From Tatumella sp. JGM118 (GTDB taxonomy: Bacteria > Pseudomonadota > Gammaproteobacteria > Enterobacterales > Enterobacteriaceae), in assembly GCF_018257515.1 (NCBI RefSeq), contig NZ_JAERJR010000006.1:1-64000 (forward strand): a DNA stretch of 64,000 nt, read 5' to 3'. The notes beneath the pieces were generated by a model. It did not search any database. It saw only the letters and a program-made list of their open reading frames with translations, and was not told the DNA's origin. A program made the translations under genes and the position numbers. Of the stretch, positions 1-11,710 are shown one piece after another. Each line of letters begins with the position of its first letter. Position 1 is the first letter of the stretch.

Positions 1-342
1 CACTCATTTGTCCTTGACGGACCGGTCACGATTCGCTCCTGCTCAGCGTGACCTCTCGCCGCGTCCCTGCGGCTCGTTCTGGACGTATTCGCTCGCTCAG
101 CGGTGCGATGTCGCGGTAAGTCACCGGGTTGGCAGCCCGGAGAAAACCGGAGGATTTTTTTCTCAGGTTTGTGGGTAATGAGTTCGACTGTGGTTTTTTA
201 TTCTCAGCACGGTGAATATTCCGTTCGCTTTTTTGTCGGGCATGCTGCCTTTGCCCTCCGGGCCTGGCGACAAGCGCAGATCTGCGCCGGACGGGGAGTG
301 TTAAGGCCTGTGCCTTCGGGGCTTATCCGTGGCTTTCGGGCA
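1..342. other. Intergenic stretch, no gene recognised
   Basis: No convincing coding sequence is seen here. A GC-rich start is followed by AT-rich tracts, and the one forward open frame has no ribosome binding site and no recognisable protein. A small inverted repeat (CCGGG/CCCGG around 125-141) is present. The stretch lies downstream of valS; its left-hand neighbour is outside the window. Confidence 0.4.
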
Positions 343-368
343 CAAAAAAGCCGGGACAAGCCCGGCTT
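343..368 (-). terminator. Rho-independent terminator of valS operon
   Basis: On the minus strand a 7-bp GC-rich stem (arms 361-367 and 349-355, loop 356-360) is followed by a run of T (the A-run at 344-349 on the plus strand). It lies 20 bp after the valS stop codon, so it ends the pepA/holC/valS transcripts. Confidence 0.85.
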
Positions 369-388
369 TCTCAGGTCGCTAAACAGAC

Positions 389-3244
389 TTACAGCGCAGC
401 AATTACTGCCTGTTGTTCGGTCAGTTTGGCTTTAGCCTGCTGCAGGTCGGCTAAGCGCTCACGCTCTTTTTCGACAACGGCGGCCGGGGCACGGGCAACA
501 AAACCTTCGTTGGACAGCTTCGCATTGATTTTTTCAATCTCCACGTCCACTTTGGTCTGCTCTTTTGCCAGACGCTCCAGTTCCGCTTCCTTGTTGACCA
601 GACCGGCCATCGGGATCAGTAACTCCGCACCTTCCACCAGTTTGGTGACCGAGACCGGCCCTTTGTCCCCGGCGGACAACAGTGTCAGGCTCTCCAGACG
701 GGCCAGACGCTGCAGGAAGTTACGGTTTTCGCCCACACGACGGATCACGTCTTCGGTGGCACCACGTAATAACAGATCCAGCGGCTTGCTCAGGGCAATA
801 TTCATCTCTGCACGAATATTACGGACGGCGACGATGGCTTGTTTGATCCACTCGATATCCGCCTGTGCCTGTGCATCTTCTTTATCCGCATCCCAGGCCG
901 GGAACGGCTGCAGCATGATGGTGTCATCGCTGTTACCGGTCAGGACCTTCACACGTTGCCAGATGGTCTCGGTGATAAACGGAATGATCGGATGAGCCAG
1001 ACGCAGCAATTCTTCCAGTACGGTGACCAGGGTATGACGTGTACCGCGAAGCTCGGCCTCGCTGCCATTGTTCATCACCGGCTTGGTCAGCTCCAGGTAC
1101 CAGTCGCAGAATTGGTTCCAGGTAAAGTCATACAGCAGGCTGGCGGCGATATCGAAACGATAGCTGTCCAGTGCCTCGCGGTAGGCTTTAACGGTACGGT
1201 TAAATTCGCTCAGGATCCAGCGGTCAGCCAGTGACAGGACTTTCTCGCCACCGTTAAAGCCGCAGTCCTGCTCTTCCGTGTTCATCAGCACGAAACGGCT
1301 GGCGTTCCACAGCTTGTTACAGAAGTTACGATAGCCTTCAAGACGCTTCATATCCCAGTTGATATCACGGCCGGTCGAGGCCAGTGCTGCCAGGGTGAAA
1401 CGCAGGGCATCGGTCCCTGAAGGCTCAATCCCCTCCGGGAACTGCTTCTCGGTACGCTTACGGATTTTTTCCGCCAGCTGCGGCTGCATCATGTTGCCGG
1501 TACGTTTTTCGATCAGCTCCGGCAGGGAAATTCCGTCCACCATATCCAGTGGATCGATAACGTTCCCCTTCGACTTGGACATCTTCTGTCCTTCGTCATC
1601 ACGGATAAGCCCGGTCATATAGACCGTTTTAAACGGCACCTGAGGCTTGCCATTTTCATCTTTCATAAAGTGCATGGTCAGCATGATCATGCGCGCAATC
1701 CAGAAGAAAATAATGTCGAAGCCACTGACCACCACGCTGGTCGGGTGGAAGGTACGCAGCGCTTCCGTGTTTTCCGGCCAGCCCAGGGTAGAGAAGGTCC
1801 ACAGGCCTGAAGAGAACCAGGTATCCAGCACATCTTCGTCCTGACGCAGTTCCGTCGCTTCCGGCAGGTTATTTTCGGCACGAACTTCCGCTTCGGTACG
1901 ACCGACGTAGACATTACCGTCGTTATCGTACCAGGCCGGGATCCGGTGACCCCACCATAACTGACGCGAGATACACCAGTCCTGGATGTCACGCATCCAT
2001 GAGAAATACATATTCTCGTACTGCTTAGGAACGAACTGGATCTCACCGTTTTCGACGGCTTCTACCGCCACTTTCGCCAGCGGGGCGGTACGCACATACC
2101 ACTGGTCGGTCAGCATCGGTTCGATCACCACGCCACCACGGTCACCGTAAGGCACGGTCAGATCATGAGGCTTAATTTCTTCCAGCAGACCGGCCGCTTC
2201 CACCGCAGCAACAATGGCTTTACGGGCGGCAAAACGTTCCAGGCCGGCAAATTCGGCAGGGATAGCGCCGTCATAAACGTCGCTCTCTTCGCCGTTAGTA
2301 TCATACACCTGCGCCTGAGTGCGGATATCGCCATCAAAGGTCAGAATGTTGATCATCGGCAGCTGGTGGCGACGACCGACTTCGTAGTCATTGAAATCGT
2401 GGGCCGGAGTGATTTTTACGCAACCGGTGCCTTTTTCCATATCGGCATGTTCATCACCGACGATCGGAATACGGCGGTTGATCAGCGGTAATACCAGGTA
2501 TTTGCCAATCAGGTCTTTATAGCGCGGATCTTCAGGGTTAACGGCGACGCCGGTATCCCCCAGCAGGGTTTCCGGACGGGTGGTCGCAACCACCAGGTAA
2601 TCTTTACCTTCGGCGGTAGTGGCACCGTCGGCCAGCGGGTAGCGGATATGCCACATCGAGCCTTTAGACTCGCGGTTTTCCACTTCCAGGTCTGAAATCG
2701 CGGTACGCAGTTTCGGATCCCAGTTCACCAGACGCTTGCCACGATAAATCAGATTTTCTTTATACAGACGGACAAAGACTTCTTTTACCGCATTCGATAG
2801 CCCGTCATCCATGGTGAAGCGCTCGCGCTCCCAGTCCACAGAGTTCCCCAGCCGGCGCATCTGACGGGTGATGGTACCGCCGGATTCGGCTTTCCACTGC
2901 CAGATTTTATCGATAAACGCATCACGGCCGTAGTCCTGACGGGTTTTACCTTCTTCGGCCGCAATTTTACGCTCAACCACCATCTGGGTCGCGATACCGG
3001 CGTGGTCGGTACCTGCCTGCCACAGGGTGTTTTTGCCCTGCATCCGCTGATAACGGACCATGGTATCCATGATAGTCTGCTGGAATGCGTGACCCATATG
3101 CAGGCTGCCGGTGACGTTCGGCGGCGGGATCATGATGCAATAGCTTTCCTGGCTCTCATCACCATTTGGTTTGAAGTAGCCTTGCTTTTCCCAGTGATCG
3201 TAAAGCGGCTGTTCTATCTCTTGCGGATTATATGTTTTTTCCAT
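389..3244 (-). CDS. valS: Valine--tRNA ligase (valyl-tRNA synthetase)
   Basis: Cytoplasmic class I aminoacyl-tRNA synthetase that charges tRNA-Val with valine. At 951 residues it has the same length as the E. coli enzyme. The class I signature [13 protein letters not shown] is visible with HMGH at residues 49-52, and the second ATP-binding motif KMSKS is at residues 554-558. Between them lies the editing (CP1) domain that hydrolyses mischarged Thr-tRNA. The charged C-terminal region, rich in E/K/Q (about 880-950), fits the ValS coiled-coil arm that grips tRNA. It starts 5 bp after the holC stop, so it is translated from the holC-valS message as in E. coli. Identification is essentially certain. 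Confidence 0.98.
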   Translation of the reverse strand: MEKTYNPQEIEQPLYDHWEKQGYFKPNGDESQESYCIMIPPPNVTGSLHMGHAFQQTIMDTMVRYQRMQGKNTLWQAGTDHAGIATQMVVERKIAAEEGKTRQDYGRDAFIDKIWQWKAESGGTITRQMRRLGNSVDWERERFTMDDGLSNAVKEVFVRLYKENLIYRGKRLVNWDPKLRTAISDLEVENRESKGSMWHIRYPLADGATTAEGKDYLVVATTRPETLLGDTGVAVNPEDPRYKDLIGKYLVLPLINRRIPIVGDEHADMEKGTGCVKITPAHDFNDYEVGRRHQLPMINILTFDGDIRTQAQVYDTNGEESDVYDGAIPAEFAGLERFAARKAIVAAVEAAGLLEEIKPHDLTVPYGDRGGVVIEPMLTDQWYVRTAPLAKVAVEAVENGEIQFVPKQYENMYFSWMRDIQDWCISRQLWWGHRIPAWYDNDGNVYVGRTEAEVRAENNLPEATELRQDEDVLDTWFSSGLWTFSTLGWPENTEALRTFHPTSVVVSGFDIIFFWIARMIMLTMHFMKDENGKPQVPFKTVYMTGLIRDDEGQKMSKSKGNVIDPLDMVDGISLPELIEKRTGNMMQPQLAEKIRKRTEKQFPEGIEPSGTDALRFTLAALASTGRDINWDMKRLEGYRNFCNKLWNASRFVLMNTEEQDCGFNGGEKVLSLADRWILSEFNRTVKAYREALDSYRFDIAASLLYDFTWNQFCDWYLELTKPVMNNGSEAELRGTRHTLVTVLEELLRLAHPIIPFITETIWQRVKVLTGNSDDTIMLQPFPAWDADKEDAQAQADIEWIKQAIVAVRNIRAEMNIALSKPLDLLLRGATEDVIRRVGENRNFLQRLARLESLTLLSAGDKGPVSVTKLVEGAELLIPMAGLVNKEAELERLAKEQTKVDVEIEKINAKLSNEGFVARAPAAVVEKERERLADLQQAKAKLTEQQAVIAAL

Positions 3245-3249
3245 TTCTG

Positions 3250-3708
3250 CTATGTCGTTTTGGGCGCCGGTAGGGTTGCCGTATTCAATTGGAAACCGAC
3301 GCTGCGATACGCTTTATAGCGGTCACGCGCCAGCTGCTTCAAAGATTCTTCATCAGGGACAAAGTCTATCACTTCATGGAAAGCGGTAGCAAAATCTGCA
3401 AACCACGGCAGCAGGGTGATCAGCAGATCACGGGAGGCATTGCCCCGTTTTTCCGGCCAGGCCAGCTCAACCGGCGCGCCGTAACGCGGCCCTTCACCGG
3501 CCAGATTATGCGGCACAAAGGAATCTGCAGGTCGCTGCCAGAGCGCTTCGTCCAGACGGACTGCCTGCGCTTCGTTCTCACAGGCCACCAGAATACGTTT
3601 ACCCTCGCGCCAGCGCGCCGCGGCCAGTTCACAGGCCAGGGCTTCAACCGCAGACAGGGTCTGGTGAGGTGTATCGGGGCCGGGAAGGTAAAAGGTGGCA
3701 TTTTTCAT
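3250..3708 (-). CDS. holC: DNA polymerase III chi subunit
   Basis: Chi subunit of the DNA polymerase III clamp-loader complex; with psi it links the replisome to single-strand binding protein. The start chosen is the ATG at 3708, giving [10 protein letters not shown], which matches the conserved HolC N-terminus and makes 152 residues (E. coli 147). The open frame runs 45 bp further upstream, but that extension has no homology support. The conserved stretch [19 protein letters not shown] is clearly visible, as is the C-terminal [10 protein letters not shown]. It lies 5 bp before valS, the classic holC-valS pairing. Confidence 0.96.
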   Translation of the reverse strand: MKNATFYLPGPDTPHQTLSAVEALACELAAARWREGKRILVACENEAQAVRLDEALWQRPADSFVPHNLAGEGPRYGAPVELAWPEKRGNASRDLLITLLPWFADFATAFHEVIDFVPDEESLKQLARDRYKAYRSVGFQLNTATLPAPKTT

Positions 3709-3791
3709 GCGATTGCCTGTATTCCATGAAGTAAAAAGAGTGACCAAGGTCACTCAGGGTAATCCTGTTTCTGCCGTGAAGGTGACAGAAG

Positions 3792-3820
3792 GGCAGTCCC
3801 CGGTTCAGCCGGGGACTGCC
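3792..3820 (-). terminator. Strong hairpin after pepA
   Basis: A perfect 12-bp GC-rich inverted repeat (3792-3803 with 3809-3820, loop of 5) lies just after the pepA stop and before holC. There is no good T-run behind it on the minus strand. It is therefore either a weak terminator, an attenuator of read-through into holC-valS, or a 3'-end protecting structure. Confidence 0.5.
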
Positions 3821-3831
3821 GGTACACAACC

Positions 3832-5608
<1,777 letters not shown>

Positions 5609-6709
5609 GTGATTATCATTAGATATCTGGTTCGGGAGACGCTCAAAAGTCAATTCGCCATTCTGTTTGTCCTGTTACTGATCTTCTTCTGTCAGAAGCT
5701 GGTCAGGATCCTCGGAGCGGCGGTCGACGGTGATATCCCGACAAATTTAGTACTTACCCTGCTGGGGTTAGGTGTGCCGGAGATGGCACAGCTTATCTTA
5801 CCATTAAGTTTATTCCTGGCGATCCTGATGACGCTGGGGAGACTCTACACGGAAAGTGAAATCACGGTCATGCATGCCTGTGGTCTGGGCAAAGATGTGC
5901 TGGTCAAAGCCGCCCTGATCCTGATGCTGATCACCTCGGCCATGGCCGCGGTCAACGTCATCTGGCTGGGGCCCTGGTCGGCCCGATACCAGGATCAGGT
6001 CACACAAAATGCCCGCGCTAACCCGGGCGCCGCGGCGCTGGCCGCCGGGCAGTTCCGGACCTCCAGCGACGGCAACATGGTGCTGTTTATCGAAAACGTG
6101 AAAGGCAACCAGTTCGGTAACGTTTTCCTGGCCCAGTTGCGTCCGAAGGGCAATGCACGGCCTTCCGTGGTGCTGGCCGATCACGGGCACATGGAACAAA
6201 AAGCGGACGGTTCGCAGACGGTGATCCTGGATAAAGGGACCCGCTTTGAAGGCACCGCGATGCTCCGTGATTTCCGTATTACGGACTTTACTCAGTACCA
6301 GGCGGTGATGGGGTATAAAGAAGCGACCCTGGACCCGAATGATTCAGATCAGGCCACCCTGTCGACACTGTGGCATAACCATACCCCGGCCTTCCGGGCG
6401 GAGCTGAACTGGCGTCTGACCCTGATTTTCTCGGTACTGGTGATGGCGCTGATGGTGGTGCCGCTCAGCGTGGTTAACCCTCGCCAGGGCCGGGTACTTT
6501 CCATGCTGCCGGCGATGCTGCTGTACCTGATCTTCTTCCTGGTTCAGAGCTCTTTCCGCTCGAATGCCACCAAGGGACGCCTCGACCCTGCGGTCTGGAT
6601 GTGGTCAGTGAACGCAGGATATTTCGTGCTGGCGATTGTGCTGAATCTTTGGGATACGCTGCCTATGCGGCGGTTCAGAGCGCGTTTCAGCCGCAGTGAG
6701 GTAGCCTGA
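5609..6709 (+). CDS. lptF: LPS export ABC transporter permease LptF
   Basis: Inner-membrane permease of the LptB2FG complex that extracts lipopolysaccharide from the inner membrane and pushes it across the Lpt bridge. It has 366 residues, as in E. coli, and starts with GTG giving MIIIRYLVRETLKSQ, the conserved LptF N-terminus. Transmembrane segments are seen at both ends (about 15-35, 55-75 and 100-120, then three between 265 and 355), with the periplasmic jellyroll domain between them. Its TGA stop overlaps the ATG of lptG by one base, so the two permease subunits are translationally coupled. Confidence 0.97.
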   Translation: MIIIRYLVRETLKSQFAILFVLLLIFFCQKLVRILGAAVDGDIPTNLVLTLLGLGVPEMAQLILPLSLFLAILMTLGRLYTESEITVMHACGLGKDVLVKAALILMLITSAMAAVNVIWLGPWSARYQDQVTQNARANPGAAALAAGQFRTSSDGNMVLFIENVKGNQFGNVFLAQLRPKGNARPSVVLADHGHMEQKADGSQTVILDKGTRFEGTAMLRDFRITDFTQYQAVMGYKEATLDPNDSDQATLSTLWHNHTPAFRAELNWRLTLIFSVLVMALMVVPLSVVNPRQGRVLSMLPAMLLYLIFFLVQSSFRSNATKGRLDPAVWMWSVNAGYFVLAIVLNLWDTLPMRRFRARFSRSEVA

Positions 6710-7785
6710 TGTTTGGAGTTCTTGACCGCTATATCGGTAAAACGATCTTTAACACCATCATGATGACGCTGTTCATGCTGGTGTCATTATCGGGCATCAT
6801 CAAGTTTGTTGAACAGTTGCGTAAAACCGGCCAGGGGGCCTACACCGCACTCGATGCCGGTTACTTCACCCTGCTGGGTGTCCCTACCGACCTGGAACTG
6901 TTCTTCCCGATGGCGGCCCTGCTGGGGGCACTGCTGGGGCTGGGAAATCTGGCTCAGCGCAGTGAACTGGTGGTAATGCAGGCCGCCGGATTTACCCGGT
7001 TGCAGATTGCTTACTCGGTAATGAAGACGGCCATCCCGCTGGTATTACTGGCGATGGCTATCGGTGAGTTTGTCGCCCCTGCCGGTGACCAGATGGCACA
7101 CAATTACCGTGCACAGCAAATGCTCGGCGGGTCCCTGTTATCGACTCAGGGCGGGTTGTGGGCCAAAGACGGTAATAACTTTATCTTTATCGATCATATC
7201 CGCAACGAAAGCGAACTCAGTGGTGTCAGCATTTACCGCTTTAACGACCAGCGCCGCCTGACCGATGTCCGCTATGCGGCCAGCGCCGTCTGGGATAAGA
7301 GCGAACGCCAGTGGGATCTGACCCGGGTGGATGAATCTAATCTCACCGACCCGAATCAGATTACCGGTTCTCAGCGGGTCAGCGATGTATGGAAAACCAC
7401 CCTGACGCCGGAAAAACTGGGGGTCGTCGCGCTGGACCCGGATTCATTATCGATCCGTGGCCTGACGGATTACATCAAGTACCTGAAACAGAGTGGTCAG
7501 AAAGCCGGACGTTATCAGCTGAACCTGTGGAGTAAAGCGATTCAGCCACTGTCGGTCGCGGTCATGATGCTGATGGCGTTATCCTTTATCTTTGGTCCGC
7601 TGCGTAGCGTGTCGATGGGGACGCGAGTGGTCACCGGGATAAGTTTTGGTTTCCTGTTCTATGTGCTGGATAAGATCTTCGGCCCGTTAAGCCTGGTCTA
7701 CGGTTTGCCTCCGTTCCTCGGGGCGATTTTGCCGAGTGCCGCCTTCTTCTCTGTCAGCCTCTATCTGCTGATTAAACGGCGCTGA
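6709..7785 (+). CDS. lptG: LPS export ABC transporter permease LptG
   Basis: Second permease of the LptB2FG lipopolysaccharide exporter. It has 358 residues (E. coli 360). The N-terminus MFGVLDRYIGKTIFNTI is typical. Three N-terminal membrane helices precede the periplasmic beta-jellyroll domain (about 135-260), and three C-terminal helices follow, ending SLYLLIKRR. The start codon overlaps the lptF stop. A bidirectional terminator follows at 7793-7827, so the lptFG operon ends here; in E. coli the idn region follows, whereas here a convergent autotransporter gene follows. Confidence 0.97.
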   Translation: MFGVLDRYIGKTIFNTIMMTLFMLVSLSGIIKFVEQLRKTGQGAYTALDAGYFTLLGVPTDLELFFPMAALLGALLGLGNLAQRSELVVMQAAGFTRLQIAYSVMKTAIPLVLLAMAIGEFVAPAGDQMAHNYRAQQMLGGSLLSTQGGLWAKDGNNFIFIDHIRNESELSGVSIYRFNDQRRLTDVRYAASAVWDKSERQWDLTRVDESNLTDPNQITGSQRVSDVWKTTLTPEKLGVVALDPDSLSIRGLTDYIKYLKQSGQKAGRYQLNLWSKAIQPLSVAVMMLMALSFIFGPLRSVSMGTRVVTGISFGFLFYVLDKIFGPLSLVYGLPPFLGAILPSAAFFSVSLYLLIKRR

Positions 7786-7792
7786 TGCGGAC

Positions 7793-7827
7793 AAAAAAAG
7801 GGGTCACCTGCCGGTGACCCCTTTTTT
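7793..7827. terminator. Bidirectional terminator between lptG and the autotransporter
   Basis: Hairpin with GGGGTCACC (7800-7808) and GGTGACCCC (7813-7821), loop TGCC. It is flanked by an A-run on the left and a T-run on the right, so it works for both converging transcripts. Confidence 0.92.
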
Positions 7828-7840
7828 ATTGAACCCGCTA

Positions 7841-10800
7841 TCAGAACGTAAACTCCATGCCGCTGGCAATGTTCCAGTCATCGATGCCTTCTCTTTCCAG
7901 TCGTTTCTGATAACCGGCCCGCGTGGTTATCCGCAGACTATCGGTGAGACTGACGGCGGCATGGGTATTCAGTTGCAGGCTGTCTCCACCCCGGCCGGTA
8001 CTGAACAGACTGCGCGTCTGCCCGTCGCTGATGGCAACCTGACGGGATGCGCCCGGCCGCAGTATGACACGGGCATCGGCTCCCAGGCTCACGCCACCCA
8101 GCATCATCCGGTAGTCCAGCCCGGCACTGAAATCAGGGGCCGTCGGGTGTTGATAGCTGACCCTGGCATTATCCCCATCGGTAAATGAGCGTATCCGCAG
8201 TTGCTGCCAGTGCATACCCAGTTTCGGCGTCAGGCGGTGAGGGCCGTACTGCCAGCCTTTACCGGCATCTATCCCTGTCAGCCAGCCAACGGCGGCCGGT
8301 GCTGCGACTTCACCCCGCAGCCCGGTGCTGACATGGCTGCGAAAGCGGGTATAGGCGAGCGGGATTTCCAGCAGCCAGCCATTATCGTTCTGCCAGCGGA
8401 GCAGTGTATTGATGCTGAAGGTATCGGCACTGCTGCGGCCGTCGCCATCTGCCGCAGAGGGTTTGACAGAAAGTGAGCCTTTACTGACGGCAAACCCGAG
8501 TGTGATTTGCTGTTGCCTGGCTTCCGGAGAGGACCAGCGACTGCCCATCATCCAGCCATTGGCCTTTCCGGTGGAGTCATAGCCGTAGTTCGCAAAATTC
8601 CCGGCCGAGTGATAACGCTCATTGCTGTGGTATCCGTACAGGAAAAAGGCCGAACGGGGGTCACGTACGCTGTCAGAAAACATCTGCTGCAAATCTTCAC
8701 TCAGCCGGGTAAATGCGCCTGGCAGAGAGATGTAAACGGGGACCTGAGGCGTCGTCGCGGGCCTGATCGGCAGAGGTTCCGGTACAGGAACAGGTGCGGG
8801 ATCAGGCACCGGAGCGGGGTCAGGCACCGGTAACGGACCAGGTTCAGGCTGGGGCTGGGGTTCCGGGACAGGGTCAGGAGTGGGTTCCGGGACAGGCAGC
8901 GGCTCCGGGGCGACCGGCACCGTGTTCCCGTCACTGTCGAGCAGGATATTCTGCAAACGATAATCCCAGTACTGGTTGCCTTCCCCCTCAAGTAAGCGTT
9001 CACTGACAGCGGACTTACCGGGAGCAAATGCATACAGGCCATAAGCCCAGGCACCTCTTGCCACGTATTCTCCGGCCAGTTTGACGCGTTTCTCATCGGA
9101 CCGGCCTCCGACCTGTAACACCGTGATCCCTTCATTGTTATCTGCGCGATGATTACCGTTGCTGTCGGTATCCTGCCAGCCAGCCGGTGAGAGGATGCTG
9201 AGCAGCAGGGGGGCGTCTTCAGTCGCATTCAGGTCACCGGAAATAAGTAAGTGGTCACTGGCGGCAGGAGATTCACCTGCCCTGAGGATCACCCGGTTAT
9301 TCCCGCCGGTCGTCAGGGAGTTCATCCTCATCACTGAACTGTCGCCGGACGCATTGTGCAGGCCGGGGTAATAGGTCACATCCGTCTCCCCGGTGACGTC
9401 TGCGAAACTGCCCGCCCCGGTGAGCCGCGTACCTGACCGCAGTGTCAGTGCCCCGGTCACCCGGGAGAGCACCTCCAGCTCGCCCTGGCTGACTGTGATC
9501 CCGCCAAGGTTCCCGCTGTGTCCGGCCAGGGTCAGGCGGCCCTCACCGGTTTTCAGTAAAGAACCCTCACCACTGAGGCTGGCCTCAATCCGCGAGGCCA
9601 GTTCACCGGCAGTACTGATATTCGGGCTGATATCGGCAATCAGTTGTGCGTCCGGCCCGTCCAGCAAGGTGCTGCCTTTCAGCGTGCTGCGCGCCAATAC
9701 GCGGAGCGTGGCATGATCAGCCACCCGCAGGCTGGCCTCTGCCGTGGCGTGCTCTGCCAGCGTCAGCGAACTGTTTGCAGCCAGATCAATGCGCTCTGCG
9801 CTGTACTGTTGCGGTAACCAGTCATCGGCAAAGCGTACACCGCCCGCATGCAGCACCTGCTGCCCGGATAACTGCAGCTCACCGCTACTGACCTGCAGCG
9901 CGCCCAGTGTGGCTCCGCCGCTGAGCAACCACTCTCCCCGGGTGGTCAGGTTCAGCAGGCCACCGGCCTCCGCAGATCCCAGGGACCCGGCAAACGTCTG
10001 CTGATTACCTGACAGAATCAGCTCAGAGGCCTGCGCGGCATTATTATTCAGCAGACGGGCACCGTCATCGTTATGTTTGATCTCGCTGAATGTCAGCGAT
10101 TGTCCGTTCATATCCAGCGTGCCCCCCCGGTAGCCAAACCGGATATTTTCGCTGTCGACTTGCCCGGCGCTGCCGAGGACCACCACAGGCCGGCCACTGA
10201 CCAGCGTGATTTTCGAAAATGCCTGTCGCTGTCCGTGACTGTCGGCCTGCTGGTTGAGGATAACCGTGCCGTCACCGGTATTGAGTTCTCCGGGGTTAAC
10301 GCCGGTGGCATTCACCTGCAGTATCCCGGCCCCGATTTTATGCAGCGCATCGCCCGCCTGCCCGTTCACCTGCCAGTCGACGGTCAGGCCTTCATCGACT
10401 TCAATACCGCCGCCGACCCAGCGATAGTCTTCGTCCTGCGGGCTGACCACCCGGTAATTCCCGGAAAACTGCAGCTTTGCCGCACCGTGATTGACCGACT
10501 GCTGTAAGACAATGGTGCCGCCCGCGCCCGCAAACCGGAGATCTTTCGAGGCATCCAGCGCCTCATTACTGGCGTCTGCCGGAATAACGCTGTCCGTGCC
10601 GTGCCATAACCACCGGGTATCTCCCTGCCGGAGGGCATCGGCAGACCAGAGAATATCGCCGCCCCCCGCCGTATCGGTCACGGAGGGGTCGGTATTTTTC
10701 TGTAAAATATCGGTAATTTCCTGGTCCCGGAGGTACAGGACATATCCGCGCAGTTTATAGGGGGCCGTACCGCCGCCGCTGGTCAGCACACCCGCCAGCC

Positions 10801-11518
10801 GCCAGATTTTATCGACATTATCGTAAACCAGCATCGGGCTGCCGCTGTCACCGGATCGGGACATGGAATCCAGTGGCTGGACCCGCGAGTCCGTGGGCGA
10901 GTAATTGCCCCAGTGCAGCCGCCAGCTTTGAAGGGTCGGATTCAGGATAGTGCCGCCGCTTTTCCATTTATATGCACCGCTAAGACGGATCAGGGTCTGT
11001 GTGGCAGCATCGACCTGGTACTGCGAACCGGTGCCCACCCGGGTGAACCAGGTATAACGCTCTTTATTCGCCGCCAGCGTCGCGCCTTTTACGGTAGCTA
11101 CCGGGGCGGCCTCGGTCACCACTTTATTTAATCGCGGGACATGAAAGTCATAGCTTGTCGAATTATTCCGGTTAATTAATTTATATTTTGTTTTAAATTT
11201 CGCATTATTTCCGAAATCAACGGTTTTATATCCGCCATTATGGCGTACGCCGACCACATAAGACGGGGAGATAAGGGTGGCATATCCCGCCGAGTTAACC
11301 GCAGCAAAATCCGGCATCGGGTAAGATAAAACACCGGCTACGCTGCCATCGGTTTTAAAAACAGAAATGTTGGTCACTCCGGGGCGGTATTTACCTGAAT
11401 TTTCAGCAAAATCCCGATATTCCTGAACCGGAACATCTTCGCGCATAACACCGGCGTTTCCCGGCAACGGGCTGAGAGAAAAACAACAGAAAAGAGTCAC
11501 TGAAAGGGGTCTGTTCAA
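7841..11518 (-). CDS. S6-family serine protease autotransporter (type Va)
   Basis: Secreted surface protease of 1225 residues. The N-terminal passenger has the S6 (IgA-protease-like) trypsin fold with catalytic triad candidates His93 (GVRHNGGY), Asp124 (SYDFHVP) and Ser225 in GDSGSP. A long right-handed beta-helix follows (repeated GGATL/SSGEL/TGEGRL motifs), then an autochaperone-like segment around 790-850. A Pro-rich PEP/PDP linker (about 870-920) precedes the C-terminal 12-strand beta-barrel, which ends in Phe. The predicted start is TTG, with AAGGAT upstream, giving a short signal peptide cleaved near NAG. The EVNNLNKR motif of SPATE toxins at the passenger/barrel junction is not seen, so it is not a classical SPATE. 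The substrate is unknown. It is convergent with lptG. Confidence 0.92.
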   Translation of the reverse strand: MNRPLSVTLFCCFSLSPLPGNAGVMREDVPVQEYRDFAENSGKYRPGVTNISVFKTDGSVAGVLSYPMPDFAAVNSAGYATLISPSYVVGVRHNGGYKTVDFGNNAKFKTKYKLINRNNSTSYDFHVPRLNKVVTEAAPVATVKGATLAANKERYTWFTRVGTGSQYQVDAATQTLIRLSGAYKWKSGGTILNPTLQSWRLHWGNYSPTDSRVQPLDSMSRSGDSGSPMLVYDNVDKIWRLAGVLTSGGGTAPYKLRGYVLYLRDQEITDILQKNTDPSVTDTAGGGDILWSADALRQGDTRWLWHGTDSVIPADASNEALDASKDLRFAGAGGTIVLQQSVNHGAAKLQFSGNYRVVSPQDEDYRWVGGGIEVDEGLTVDWQVNGQAGDALHKIGAGILQVNATGVNPGELNTGDGTVILNQQADSHGQRQAFSKITLVSGRPVVVLGSAGQVDSENIRFGYRGGTLDMNGQSLTFSEIKHNDDGARLLNNNAAQASELILSGNQQTFAGSLGSAEAGGLLNLTTRGEWLLSGGATLGALQVSSGELQLSGQQVLHAGGVRFADDWLPQQYSAERIDLAANSSLTLAEHATAEASLRVADHATLRVLARSTLKGSTLLDGPDAQLIADISPNISTAGELASRIEASLSGEGSLLKTGEGRLTLAGHSGNLGGITVSQGELEVLSRVTGALTLRSGTRLTGAGSFADVTGETDVTYYPGLHNASGDSSVMRMNSLTTGGNNRVILRAGESPAASDHLLISGDLNATEDAPLLLSILSPAGWQDTDSNGNHRADNNEGITVLQVGGRSDEKRVKLAGEYVARGAWAYGLYAFAPGKSAVSERLLEGEGNQYWDYRLQNILLDSDGNTVPVAPEPLPVPEPTPDPVPEPQPQPEPGPLPVPDPAPVPDPAPVPVPEPLPIRPATTPQVPVYISLPGAFTRLSEDLQQMFSDSVRDPRSAFFLYGYHSNERYHSAGNFANYGYDSTGKANGWMMGSRWSSPEARQQQITLGFAVSKGSLSVKPSAADGDGRSSADTFSINTLLRWQNDNGWLLEIPLAYTRFRSHVSTGLRGEVAAPAAVGWLTGIDAGKGWQYGPHRLTPKLGMHWQQLRIRSFTDGDNARVSYQHPTAPDFSAGLDYRMMLGGVSLGADARVILRPGASRQVAISDGQTRSLFSTGRGGDSLQLNTHAAVSLTDSLRITTRAGYQKRLEREGIDDWNIASGMEFTF

Positions 11519-11653
11519 TGGGGATATCCTTATTATTTGCAGGGTCTTCCTGACCCTTCCGCGTTTATAACGGATTCACCTGACCTTGTCCAGACACGGT
11601 GGCTGAGAATATTTTTATTATGAGAAGCAGGCCGTGAAATATCCCTGCAGTGA

Positions 11654-11684
11654 AATCTTCCGGCCATTTAACGGCCGGAAGATT
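11654..11684. terminator. 12-bp palindromic hairpin between yjiN and autotransporter
   Basis: Perfect 12-bp inverted repeat (11654-11665 and 11673-11684, loop 7) just downstream of yjiN. No clear T-run follows on the minus strand. It is probably a weak terminator or mRNA 3'-end structure for yjiN. Confidence 0.5.
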
Positions 11685-11710
11685 ATCAGCAGGAAATATT
11701 TTCCGTCAGA

